Shown here: in pieces, positions 25,079 to 32,523 of the stretch | Layout of the letters: each line of letters opens with the position of its first letter | How positions within the stretch are numbered: position 1 is the first letter of the stretch | Origin: an uncultured Alphaproteobacteria bacterium | GTDB taxonomy: Bacteria > Pseudomonadota > Alphaproteobacteria > Micavibrionales > Micavibrionaceae | NCBI GenBank assembly: GCA_934538895.1 | Contig: CAKTCH010000001.1 | Coordinates: 1 to 33,010 of the forward strand | Reading direction: 5' to 3' | DNA length: 33,010 nucleotides | Position numbers and translations under genes: made by a program | Notes under the pieces: generated by a model | Told to the model about the DNA's origin: nothing | Database searches by the model: none | The model's input: only the letters and a program-made list of their open reading frames with translations

Positions 25079-25708
25079 ATGCTGCGTATTTCGTTTTTGG
25101 CTACAGCCCTGATCCTGATGACGTCCGCCGCTGCTTCGGCGCAGACGGCGGCGCCCGCGCCCGCGGCGGATAAGCCGTTGCCGCCCAAAAGCGCGCAGGC
25201 GGTCAAACTGGAGAAAAAAGCCGCCGAGATCGCGGAGACGTTTTCCCCGGTCGAGAAGGAGAATCTGGGCGTTATCAGCGACGGCTTCGGCATCCTGCAC
25301 GCGGTGCAGATGACCAATAAAAGCGTTTCGACCACGATCGATCTTTGCGGCAAGAACAATCCCGAGATGAAAGCCGACATGGATGCGGCTTACAAGGCGT
25401 GGCATGACGATATCCGCACGCAGTTGCAGGCGCGCGAGACGGACATGAAGAACGCTATCAATGATGGCCGGTTCAGCAAGCCCAAGGATGTAACCGCTTT
25501 CCTTGACCTGCTCGATCAGCTTGCCAGGCATAATTACGACCGCATGGAGAAAAGGCCGCTGACCACGCCGTCCGCGTGCGCGCGCCTCGTGAAAACCATG
25601 GATCGGACGGGCGAGAAGCTGACGCAGACGCTGCACGAATTGAAATTCCCTTATGCCGTTCCCAAAAACAAACCCGATAACAAAGCGCCCGCCGGTGGCC
25701 ATAATTGA
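25079..25708 (+). CDS. Exported hypothetical protein (209 aa)
   Basis: Signal peptide (about 1-22, MLRISFLATALILMTSAAASA, cleavage near AQT) and an Ala/Pro-rich linker precede an all-helical domain (about 40-190). The core carries FGILHAVQMTNKSVSTTIDLCGKNNPEM and ends with a Cys in PSACARL, so one disulfide with the first Cys is possible. The C-terminus is Lys/Pro-rich (…VPKNKPDNKAPAGGHN). No family is recognised. The start follows a GAGGAG ribosome-binding site. Its stop (25706-25708) overlaps the TTG start of the glycosyltransferase gene by two bases, so the two are coupled and may belong to one envelope task. An imperfect inverted repeat (25040-25055) sits just upstream of the ribosome-binding site. 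Confidence 0.7.
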   Translation: MLRISFLATALILMTSAAASAQTAAPAPAADKPLPPKSAQAVKLEKKAAEIAETFSPVEKENLGVISDGFGILHAVQMTNKSVSTTIDLCGKNNPEMKADMDAAYKAWHDDIRTQLQARETDMKNAINDGRFSKPKDVTAFLDLLDQLARHNYDRMEKRPLTTPSACARLVKTMDRTGEKLTQTLHELKFPYAVPKNKPDNKAPAGGHN

Positions 25709-26775
25709 GAATCCTTCAGGTAATGGCCGGCGCCGCACATGGCGGCGCTGAGACGGCTTTTATCGATATGTGCATCGCCCTGCACGAGGCGGGCGAGGAT
25801 ATCGAAGTCGTGACGCGGAAGAACCCGGCGCGGCAGGCGCGCCTCGAGGCGGCGGGGATCAAGACCCACACATTGCCTTTCGGCAGCGCAGTCGATATCT
25901 ATACGTCATGGCGGATGCGCAAGATCATTCGCGAATTCCAGCCGCATATCGTTCAGACTTGGATGTCGCGCGCGGCGCAGCGCACGCCGAAATGGGCGGC
26001 GTCCGAGGGCATCCCGCGTTATCTGGTGGTGTCGCGCCTGGGCGGGTATTACAAGGCTTCGCATTTCGCCGCCACAGACTATTATTCGACCATCACGCCG
26101 GATATCCGCCGTCATCTGATCGAAGCGGGTATCCCCGCGGTGAAAATCCGCCATATCAACAATTTTGCCGAACTGGAAGCCGACGGCGTTCCGGTGAGCC
26201 GGGCCGCCCTCGATACGCCCGGCGATGCGCCGTTGCTGCTGGCGCTGGGGCGCCTGCACAGGGCCAAGGCGATGGATGTGCTCATGGAGGCGGTGAAGCT
26301 GGTGCCCGGCGCGTATCTCTGGATCGCGGGCGAGGGGCCGGACCGTGCGCTGCTGGAGGAATATTGCCGCAAGATCGGCATGGATGCGCGCGTGCGGTTT
26401 CTCGGCTGGCGCGATGACCGCGCGGCCTTGTTCGCCACGGCGAATATCTGTGTATTTCCTTCCCGTTACGAGCCCTTCGGCACGGTGTTCGTGCAGGCCT
26501 GGGCGCAGAAAGTGCCGCTGGTGACGACAGCGTCCGACGGGCCGCGCCAGTATGTGCGCGACGGGGAGGACGGGCTGATCGTGCCGATCGACGACGCAGC
26601 GGCACTGGGGGCGGCGATACAGCGGGTGATCGACGATCCGGCCTTGCGCGAACGGCTGACGGTTAACGGGTTCGGTCGTTATCAGAACGAGTTTACTAAA
26701 AGTAAAACGGTATCTCAATACCTTGATTATTATCACGAAATCCTGAAACGCGAGAATCTGACGGTCGCGGCCTGA
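25705..26775 (+). CDS. Glycosyltransferase family 4 (GT-B fold)
   Basis: A 356-residue GT-B glycosyltransferase. The N-terminal domain has MAGAAHGGAETAF (about 7-19), a typical acceptor-side loop. The C-terminal domain has GEGPDRALLEEYCRKIG and LGWRDDRAALFATANICVFPSRYEPFGTVFVQAWAQKVPLVTT, including the EPFG nucleotide-sugar motif ExxG/E and the following RDGEDGLIVPIDD. These mark family GT4 (WaaG/RfaG-like). Donor and acceptor sugars cannot be read from sequence; lipopolysaccharide or other surface glycan synthesis is the usual role. The start is a TTG overlapping the upstream stop, with no ATG until Met7 (MAGAAHGG); the ATG is a fair alternative. Confidence 0.87.
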   Translation: MRILQVMAGAAHGGAETAFIDMCIALHEAGEDIEVVTRKNPARQARLEAAGIKTHTLPFGSAVDIYTSWRMRKIIREFQPHIVQTWMSRAAQRTPKWAASEGIPRYLVVSRLGGYYKASHFAATDYYSTITPDIRRHLIEAGIPAVKIRHINNFAELEADGVPVSRAALDTPGDAPLLLALGRLHRAKAMDVLMEAVKLVPGAYLWIAGEGPDRALLEEYCRKIGMDARVRFLGWRDDRAALFATANICVFPSRYEPFGTVFVQAWAQKVPLVTTASDGPRQYVRDGEDGLIVPIDDAAALGAAIQRVIDDPALRERLTVNGFGRYQNEFTKSKTVSQYLDYYHEILKRENLTVAA

Positions 26776-26964
26776 CGCGGAAGCGGGCTATTGCAAATCA
26801 TTCTCATCTATGTGATTATCGGCTTCATCAGTCAAAAAATTGAAAAATCCCAAATGCCGGGCAAACGGGGCGGCTTTCATTGCCGCCATCTCTGAAGGAT
26901 CGGGGGGTGTGTGTTTTTCTTTTTTTTGGCGGCGTGATGTGCCATAATGCATAAATATTATGAA

Positions 26965-26980
26965 GTACGAAAAAACGTAC
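26965..26980. repeat. Inverted repeat upstream of the cysteine-rich gene
   Basis: GTACG (26965-26969), six As, CGTAC (26976-26980), immediately before the ribosome-binding site of the gene that starts at 26991. A related but imperfect palindrome, GTGCGTA-AA-TACGTAC, lies at 25040-25055 upstream of the exported-protein gene. They may be operators or a hairpin hiding the ribosome-binding site; the shared ACGTAC core may be chance. Confidence 0.4.
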
Positions 26981-26990
26981 AGGTGTGATC

Positions 26991-27596
26991 ATGATGATGG
27001 CAAGAGGTTTTGAAAGAGCAGCATCCGCGCAGGTGCGAGGCAGCACGGCTGAGAATGAGCAGCCGGCTTATCTGCGCGAATTCGCCGATATGTGCGAAAG
27101 ATTGTGGAAGAAGCTCGGGAAGCAAGAACACCGTTCTGTTGCCGTCGATGGGCGGGCTTTGGAGCAGGATTATAATCCCTACAAGGCGTTCTGGTTCCGC
27201 AAGTGCTGTGGCGATCAGGTTTATGATTGCGGCAATTGCATTCATCTCTCCGGTACCAATAAAGAACCTGTCACTGATTTGCAGATCGTACGTATGGTGG
27301 AAGCGGCGAATAACCGCAAGGACCCGCCTTGGGAAACCCTTTACATGTTCAATCATAAAGGCAAGCCCGATCTGGAGATGGCGCACCGTGTGCAGTCCGT
27401 GATCGATAAAATGCGTGAAGCCGGGCGTATACCGCCGGACTGCAGAATTTCATGCTGTACCGATCCGGCGGAGTATCCAAAAAACATCAGGAATTTCGGC
27501 GCGCTCCTTGCGGATGCATTTAAGAGCGCCGCGCAGGACGACAAGGCGCCGGCACCGACAAACTCGCGCGCGGGTTTCCATCACGCACCGGCCTGA
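26991..27596 (+). CDS. Cysteine-rich hypothetical protein (copy 1, intact)
   Basis: A 201-residue soluble protein, starting at one of three adjacent ATGs (26991 is chosen, with AGGTG upstream). An N-terminal segment (about 1-55) contains ADMCERLWKKLG. A middle block has WFRKCCGDQVYDCGNCIHL (about 65-83), i.e. four cysteines in C-C-x5-C-x2-C spacing. It is followed by NNRKDPPWETLYMFNHKGKPD (about 103-123, the block shared with copy 2) and DCRISCCTDPAEYP with three more cysteines. The pattern suggests metal (zinc or Fe-S) binding, but this is inference. No signal peptide or membrane helix is seen. Its second half is duplicated at 27843-28130. I recognise no family. Confidence 0.7.
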   Translation: MMMARGFERAASAQVRGSTAENEQPAYLREFADMCERLWKKLGKQEHRSVAVDGRALEQDYNPYKAFWFRKCCGDQVYDCGNCIHLSGTNKEPVTDLQIVRMVEAANNRKDPPWETLYMFNHKGKPDLEMAHRVQSVIDKMREAGRIPPDCRISCCTDPAEYPKNIRNFGALLADAFKSAAQDDKAPAPTNSRAGFHHAPA

Positions 27597-27607
27597 CCTC
27601 CCCTAAT

Positions 27608-27857
27608 TTAATGCGCCTGTCTGAAAATATGCAGGCGGCGCAGCAGCAGTGCCAGCAATATCAAGGCACCTGCCTGATGCAGGGCGGCCAGCGGGATTGC
27701 TACCTGCGACAGGATGGTCGCGATGCCCAGACCCACCTGTGTCACCACCATAACGCTGAGCGCGTAGTCTTTCGCGCGCAAACCCAATGCCAGTATTCCC
27801 GCGCCTGCCAGCATGGCCAGAATGCGGTGCACGAACTGCACGGCGGCGAACAACCGC
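27608..27857 (-). pseudogene. 3' fragment of a second haem A synthase gene
   Basis: A minus-strand stretch of about 83 codons ends at TAA 27608-27610 and is clearly homologous to the C-terminus of the intact ctaA (28980-29972). Both have ILALGLRA, GIATILSQ, AIPLAALHQAGALILLALLLRRLH and the haem-liganding VHR context. The protein is highly conserved while many third codon positions differ. It has no N-terminal part: homology stops at about 27850 where the second copy of the cysteine-rich gene begins on the other strand. It cannot make a working synthase on its own. The intact stop and conserved protein suggest that the truncation is relatively recent. Confidence 0.85.
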
Positions 27858-28130
27858 AAGGATCCGCCGTGGGAAACGCTTTATATGTTCGATCATAAAG
27901 GCAAACCCGATCTGGTGATGGCGGGCCGCGTGCAGGGTGTGATCCTGCAGATGCGCGCTTCGGGTCATATCCCGCCCGATTGCAAAATTCATTGCTGTGT
28001 CGATCGGGCGCAATATCCGTCGAATATCGAAAGCTTTCATACGTCTCTTACGGATACGCACCGCGAGGCCGCTCGAAAACCCGCCGCCACGCCGGGACAA
28101 AAGGGCTTCCGGACGGCAGCGCCGGTTTAA
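27813..28130 (+). pseudogene. 5'-truncated second copy of the cysteine-rich gene, fused to ctaA antisense
   Basis: From 27843 onward the frame is homologous to the C-terminal half of the gene at 26991-27596: AANNRKDPPWETLYMFDHKGKPD, then GHIPPDCKIHCC and EYPKNI-like QYPSNI, followed by diverging tails. The N-terminal half, with the four-cysteine block, is absent. The frame has an ATG at 27813 whose first ten codons lie in antisense of the ctaA fragment and add MARMRCTNCT, so a 105-residue chimeric product is possible. Stop TAA is at 28128-28130. Expression is not supported by a clear promoter or ribosome-binding site. Best read as a truncated paralogue. Confidence 0.75.
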
Positions 28131-28147
28131 TTTATTTGCAGCCTTCT

Positions 28148-28882
28148 TTAGGGGCGCGGCGGGCCTAGCTTGAAGACATAGTCGGCCCGATCTTCCGGAC
28201 GTATAGAGGGGCCTATCTCTGATGATGGCTTCACCTGATTGTATCCTTTGATGGCTTGGTGGCTGTCTATATCCATACTGGGGATTTGGAGCAGGTTATC
28301 TACACCGTTTTCGCCACCGCTATGAGCGGCACCTGCCAGAATCCAATAATGAGAATTCGGGGTATCCTGCGTGGTGTCTTTTATATATTGCGCCCAATGG
28401 GGGTTGACGTCCCCTCTGTCTGCCACAGCATTCGCAAAGTCGAAATTATCCAGCGCCATGACCTTCACCCCATTTTTTTGTGCGTGATCTACGATGTCGA
28501 GAATGCGATCGATTTGCCGTTTAAACAGTGTCTGGCTGGCGGGGTTGGCCGATAGGGTATCCCAATCAATATGGGGTGTTGCCTGTTTCAGGTTGTCCAA
28601 ATGTAACTGATAAATTGTGTTGCGGTTTCCTGTCTGTATGTAGTCATCCAGAGCATGCTGGTCTTTTGTATAAAAGTGTTCAAGAAATAAGATTTTTAGA
28701 CCATTCTTTGATGCTTCACTCAAATTATCCTTTACTAGATCGGATGCCTTAAAGGTCTCCGGCTCTTTGGCGCTATCCAGATGAACCTCCCCAATAAATA
28801 CGCCTTTGTTCTTTTGTGTAAGCGCAAGCAGGACATCCTTAGGGGTGCTGTTCGGCGATGTATCCTCAATTAACTGCTTCAT
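28148..28882 (-). CDS. Hypothetical protein, possible ChaN/EreA/Tiki-fold domain
   Basis: A 244-residue soluble protein, ATG at 28882 (a TTG five codons upstream is less likely; AGAGAAAG precedes the ATG). Signals seen: GVFIGEVHLDS (about 29-39), ILFLEHFYTKDQHALDDYI (about 69-87), VMALDNFDFANA (about 143-154), and HYWILAGAAHSGGENGV (about 180-196). The GE-x-H near the N-terminus and a late hydrophobic strand ending GxAHxGxxxGV match the pattern of the ChaN/EreA/Tiki superfamily, which includes haem-binding proteins, esterases and toxin-borne domains. This is an inference from motifs; no function is claimed. Composition is AT-richer than the neighbours, and no signal peptide is seen. It lies between the truncated copies and ctaA. 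Confidence 0.6.
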   Translation of the reverse strand: MKQLIEDTSPNSTPKDVLLALTQKNKGVFIGEVHLDSAKEPETFKASDLVKDNLSEASKNGLKILFLEHFYTKDQHALDDYIQTGNRNTIYQLHLDNLKQATPHIDWDTLSANPASQTLFKRQIDRILDIVDHAQKNGVKVMALDNFDFANAVADRGDVNPHWAQYIKDTTQDTPNSHYWILAGAAHSGGENGVDNLLQIPSMDIDSHQAIKGYNQVKPSSEIGPSIRPEDRADYVFKLGPPRP

Positions 28883-28979
28883 AAACTTTCTCTGCAAATG
28901 ATAGGGGCAGCCGTGTGACGTTTATACTATAATAGCGACTTTAATAAAGTGATAATTTTGCCAAATTTGTTAGATTGTC

Positions 28980-29972
28980 TCATAAAACTTTGTATTTAAA
29001 GCTATGCAGGCGACGCAGCAGCAGCGCCAGCAGGATCAATGCGCCTGCCTGATGCAGGGCCGCCAGCGGGATTGCCGCTTGCGAGAGAATGGTGGCGATG
29101 CCCAAGCTCACCTGTATCAGCACCATCGCGGTCAAGGCGCGATCTCTGGCGCGCAGGCCCAGAGCCAGAATCCCCAGCCCGGCTAGCACCGCCAGCGCAC
29201 GGTGGACGAATTGCGCGCCTGCCGGGGCGTGGAGGGCGTTGTACCATGCGGGGGCGTTGAAGGTCAGTTCGGGCGGTATCCAGTGTGCGTCCATCTTGGG
29301 GAAGGTGTTATAGATCATGCCGCCGTCAAGGCCGGCGGTAAACGCGCCCCAGATCATCGTTAGCGCCAGTAATACCAGCATCGCCCAGCCGTGTTTCACA
29401 AGGCCGGGAGAGGCGGGTGCCGCCGCCGCTTTCTTCATGAAATCGAGCGCATACCACCACATCAGCGCGAAGATCAGCACCGCGAGGCCCAGATGGGCGG
29501 CCAGCCGGAAATGGCTGACGGACGGGCGATCGACAAGGCCGCTTTGCACCATGTACCAGCCCATGAAACCCTGCGCGCCGCCGAGTGCCAGAAGGCCTGT
29601 AAATTTCCAGCCGTAACCTTGGGGGATTTGGCGGCGGATCGCAAACCACAGCAAGGGTAAGGCAAACACGACGCCGATCAGGCGTCCGAGCAAACGGTGC
29701 GACCATTCCCAGACATAGATTTTCTTGAAATCCTCGATATTCATCCAGAAATGCTTGCTGGCGAATTCGGGGCTGGCTTTGTAAAGGTCGAATTCCTGTT
29801 GCCAGTGTTCCGCGCTTAACGGCGGGATGGTTCCGGTGATCGGCTTCCACTGGGTGATCGAAAGGCCGGATTCGGTCAGGCGGGTGATCGCGCCGACGAC
29901 GCACATGGTCAGAACCATGAAACAGCAGAATAACAGCCAGTTTCTGATGGCGTTTGTGCTTTTATCGGTCAT
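28980..29972 (-). CDS. ctaA: Haem A synthase, COX15/CtaA type 2
   Basis: A 330-residue polytopic inner-membrane enzyme that converts haem O to haem A for cytochrome aa3 oxidase. Seen: the N-terminal motif VVGAITRLTESGLSITQWKPITGTIPPLS, the type-2 signature FWMNIEDFKKIYVWEWSHRLLGRLIG (about residues 75-100) and conserved His residues (EWSHR, VSHFRLAAHLG, QFVHR, AALHQ) that bind haem; about eight hydrophobic helices. The open frame reaches 30032, but ATG 29972 (MTDKSTNAIRNWL) has the good ribosome-binding site AAAGGA and matches family starts. A partial second copy of its 3' end is at 27608. No cytochrome oxidase genes lie nearby in the window. Confidence 0.95.
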   Translation of the reverse strand: MTDKSTNAIRNWLLFCCFMVLTMCVVGAITRLTESGLSITQWKPITGTIPPLSAEHWQQEFDLYKASPEFASKHFWMNIEDFKKIYVWEWSHRLLGRLIGVVFALPLLWFAIRRQIPQGYGWKFTGLLALGGAQGFMGWYMVQSGLVDRPSVSHFRLAAHLGLAVLIFALMWWYALDFMKKAAAAPASPGLVKHGWAMLVLLALTMIWGAFTAGLDGGMIYNTFPKMDAHWIPPELTFNAPAWYNALHAPAGAQFVHRALAVLAGLGILALGLRARDRALTAMVLIQVSLGIATILSQAAIPLAALHQAGALILLALLLRRLHSFKYKVL

Positions 29973-30090
29973 GTGCGGCGTCCTTTCGTTTGACAGGCCC
30001 CATGGTATAGCATTGGCCGTCCGGCTTGCCAAACGGTGCTGAATGCTTATATATCGGTAGGCATTTTGTTAGAATTTTGAAGGATTGATC

Positions 30091-31125
30091 ATGGAGAGAC
30101 ATCAAACCGATGTGGTGATTATTGGCGCGGGGCCGGTGGGGCTGTTCGCCGTTTTCGAGCTGGGTTTGCTGGACTTGAAATGCCATTTGATCGATATCCT
30201 CGACAAGCCGGGCGGCCAATGCGCCGAGCTTTACCCGGAAAAACCCATCTATGACATTCCGGCATGGCCGGTGATCACGGGGCAGGAACTGACCGACCGT
30301 TTGATGGAACAGATCAAGCCGTTTAATCCGGTGTTCCATCTGGGGCAGATGGTGCAGGAGCTTAAGAAACTGGATAACGGCAACTGGGAAGTCGTGACCG
30401 ACGGTGAAACGGTTGTCGAAGCTAAAGTGATCGTGATCGCTGCGGGTGGCGGTTCTTTCGTGCCGAAAAAACCGCCGCTGCCGGGCCTTGATAGTTTTGA
30501 AGGTAAGTCTGTTTTCTTTGCCGTGCGCAAGATGGAACAATTCCGCGGCAAGTGTTTGATGATTGCCGGCGGCGGCGATTCCGCGCTGGACTGGACGCTG
30601 AACCTGCAACCGGTTGCCGAACGTATTACGCTGGTTCACCGCCGCGACGAATTCCGCGCCGCTCCTGACAGCGTCAATAAAATGCGCGCGCTGGTGGCAG
30701 TAGGGAAGATGGATCTGGTGATCGGCAATCTGTCCGGCCTTCAGGGCGAAAACGGCGCTTTAAGCGCCGTGATCCTGACGGATGCCGAGGGCCGCGAAAG
30801 CCGCCGGGATTGCAATGCATTGCTGGCTTTCTATGGCCTGACGATGAAGCTGGGGCCGGTAGCCAACTGGGGCCTGCAACTGCATGAAAACCTGATCCCG
30901 GTCGATACCGAGAAGTTCGAGACGTCCGAAGCCGGCATTTTCGCGATCGGCGATATCAATACCTATCCCGGCAAGCTGAAACTGATCCTGTCCGGCTTCC
31001 ATGAAGGGGCTTTGATGGCGCAGCAGGCGTTCCGTTATGTCTATCCGGACAAAAAACTGCGCTTCCAGTATACGACGTCTTCCAGCGCGCTTCAGGAAAA
31101 GCTGGGTGTGGCGTCCGCCGCCTAA
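30091..31125 (+). CDS. Ferredoxin/flavodoxin-NADP reductase, thioredoxin-reductase type
   Basis: A 344-residue flavoprotein transferring electrons between NADPH and ferredoxin. FAD-binding motif VVIIGAGPVGLFAVFELG (about 9-26), then the family-specific GGQCAELYPEKPIYDIPAWPVITGQEL (about 45-71); NADPH motif MIAGGGDSALDWTL (about 154-167); and the C-terminal FAD motif FAIGDINTYPGKLKLILSGFHEGALMA. It lacks the CxxC redox pair of true thioredoxin reductases, which sets it in the TrxR-like FNR group (YumC/CT1512-like). ATG 30091 with GAAGGA upstream is used; the in-frame TTG at 30085 is unlikely. Divergent from ctaA. Confidence 0.95.
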   Translation: MERHQTDVVIIGAGPVGLFAVFELGLLDLKCHLIDILDKPGGQCAELYPEKPIYDIPAWPVITGQELTDRLMEQIKPFNPVFHLGQMVQELKKLDNGNWEVVTDGETVVEAKVIVIAAGGGSFVPKKPPLPGLDSFEGKSVFFAVRKMEQFRGKCLMIAGGGDSALDWTLNLQPVAERITLVHRRDEFRAAPDSVNKMRALVAVGKMDLVIGNLSGLQGENGALSAVILTDAEGRESRRDCNALLAFYGLTMKLGPVANWGLQLHENLIPVDTEKFETSEAGIFAIGDINTYPGKLKLILSGFHEGALMAQQAFRYVYPDKKLRFQYTTSSSALQEKLGVASAA

Positions 31126-31182
31126 CCGTGGCACAATGATGCCCTGTTATCTGTTCCAACCGGTTAAGGGCCCCTGTCTGGC

Positions 31183-32058
31183 ATGGCTTCGTTCGACGTT
31201 ACCGATTCTGCGATGAAGGGTTACAGCTTTGTCTGGAGCGAGCGCCGCTATTTGATGCGTCTGGCGATTTTTCCGCTATTCATCAAGTTCGTATGCAGCA
31301 TGACCGTGATCATGAACGGTTATGATTTCGATTTCATCATGCAGTCGCTTTTGATGCTGCCGTCCTTCTTCGCCGACGGCTGGGTGATGTCGCATCTGGT
31401 GCGGCTGATTTATCTGGGGCAGCGCTGGCCTTTCCGCCCCACGGGCGTAGCCGAGAACGATATCGCCATGCTGCGCGACCGCGCGGGCGGCATCATGGCG
31501 GGCACGGTATTTTTCGCGCTGATCGAATTCCTTAAGACCGGGCTGACCGGATTGCTGTTCATGGCCGCGCCGCAGGGGGCGGTGCCGGGTCAGAAGACGG
31601 TCGTTCCGGCAGGTACGGCGCCGCCGGGGCCGATGACGGGCGAGGGGACCGGCATGGCCGATATGGCGGCACAGGCGCAAACGGCGCCTTACACGGCTCT
31701 GGCCGGCGTGCTGATGATTGTCGTGACTGTCTGGATGGTGCGCTATCTCTGGCTTTATATTCCGGCGGCGGCCGGTTTTTCGGGCCGCGCCTATCTGAAA
31801 CGCCTTGGCGGGCTGATGGGGTCCGTCCGGCTGATGGGCGTGTGGCTGATCTGCACCGTACCTGTGCTGTTCGGCTTTGTGATCGTGGCGAATATGCTGC
31901 TGGTGCCGTTACTGGGCCTGGAGGCGGGCGGCATGTCGCCCCTGGCGGAGTTCGTGATGAATGTGCTGCGCATTTTCGTCATCATGCTTTCGACCCTGAT
32001 CACGACCGCGGGCATGTCGTTCGTTATCCGCAATATGTTCATGAACGCGCGGGCCTGA
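31183..32058 (+). CDS. Hypothetical polytopic membrane protein (291 aa)
   Basis: Several hydrophobic segments (about 26-45, 100-125, 165-190, 215-245, 255-280) separated by short polar loops, with a Gly/Pro-rich, probably exposed loop (about 128-165, …PGQKTVVPAGTAPPGPM…). The start MASFDVTDSAMKGYSFVWSERRYLMRLAIFP resembles the opening of uncharacterised alphaproteobacterial membrane proteins, but I do not assign a family. It follows the reductase after 57 bases. No enzymatic motif is visible. Confidence 0.75.
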   Translation: MASFDVTDSAMKGYSFVWSERRYLMRLAIFPLFIKFVCSMTVIMNGYDFDFIMQSLLMLPSFFADGWVMSHLVRLIYLGQRWPFRPTGVAENDIAMLRDRAGGIMAGTVFFALIEFLKTGLTGLLFMAAPQGAVPGQKTVVPAGTAPPGPMTGEGTGMADMAAQAQTAPYTALAGVLMIVVTVWMVRYLWLYIPAAAGFSGRAYLKRLGGLMGSVRLMGVWLICTVPVLFGFVIVANMLLVPLLGLEAGGMSPLAEFVMNVLRIFVIMLSTLITTAGMSFVIRNMFMNARA

Positions 32059-32097
32059 ATATCCGGGTTTACCGGCGCGGCGCGGGCAGGACATCCC

Positions 32098-32364
32098 TTA
32101 TTGTACGGTCAATTGCATCTGCGCGTATTTGAATTCGCCTGGGGTGATGATGCGCTGCGAATCGACATAGACCGAATGCAGCTTGCCCTCGACGTTCTTA
32201 TCCCAGAAATCAAGGAAGCCGTGCAGTACCGGGTAGCGCGGGGCGATATCCATTTCATTCCAGATAAAGCTTTGCAGGAATTGCGGGCGGTCGGGCATGT
32301 GATAAATGATTTCTGCCATGATCAGGCGGTAATCCTTGATGAAATGCTCTTTCAGCTCACTCAT
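32098..32364 (-). CDS. usg: Usg family protein
   Basis: An 88-residue protein with the conserved Usg signature: YRLIMAEIIYHMPDRPQFLQSFIWNEMDIAPRYPVLHGFLDFWDKNVEGKL (shown in part: YHMPDRPQFLQ, IWNEMDIAPRYP, FLDFWDKNVEGKLHSV). The family is named after the gene found next to trp genes in proteobacteria; its biochemical role is unknown. Here no trp gene is visible nearby. Length is standard. The ATG at 32364 has AGGGAT directly upstream. Its neighbours (membrane protein and HAD phosphatase) are not informative. Confidence 0.93.
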   Translation of the reverse strand: MSELKEHFIKDYRLIMAEIIYHMPDRPQFLQSFIWNEMDIAPRYPVLHGFLDFWDKNVEGKLHSVYVDSQRIITPGEFKYAQMQLTVQ

Positions 32365-32523
32365 ATCCCTGATACTCCCGTAGTTTCTGTCGGGTTGCCT
32401 GACGCTACGGAAATTTCTTTTCCGTATGCTTTATTCTCCCATACTCGTCTTTAAAGTTTATTAACGTCTGCGCATGTTTTTGGCGTTGGTGCAGGGGATT
32501 GGCGGCGGAATACCGCGCAGCGT

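Noticed and set aside
26869..26887. GGCGGC/GCCGCC hairpin downstream of the glycosyltransferase as a terminator
   Set aside because: No T-run follows on either strand; the T-rich stretch is more than 20 bases farther on.
27611..27898. A plus-strand 95-codon frame over the ctaA fragment
   Set aside because: Gln/His-rich antisense of the conserved haem A synthase fragment; not independently supported.
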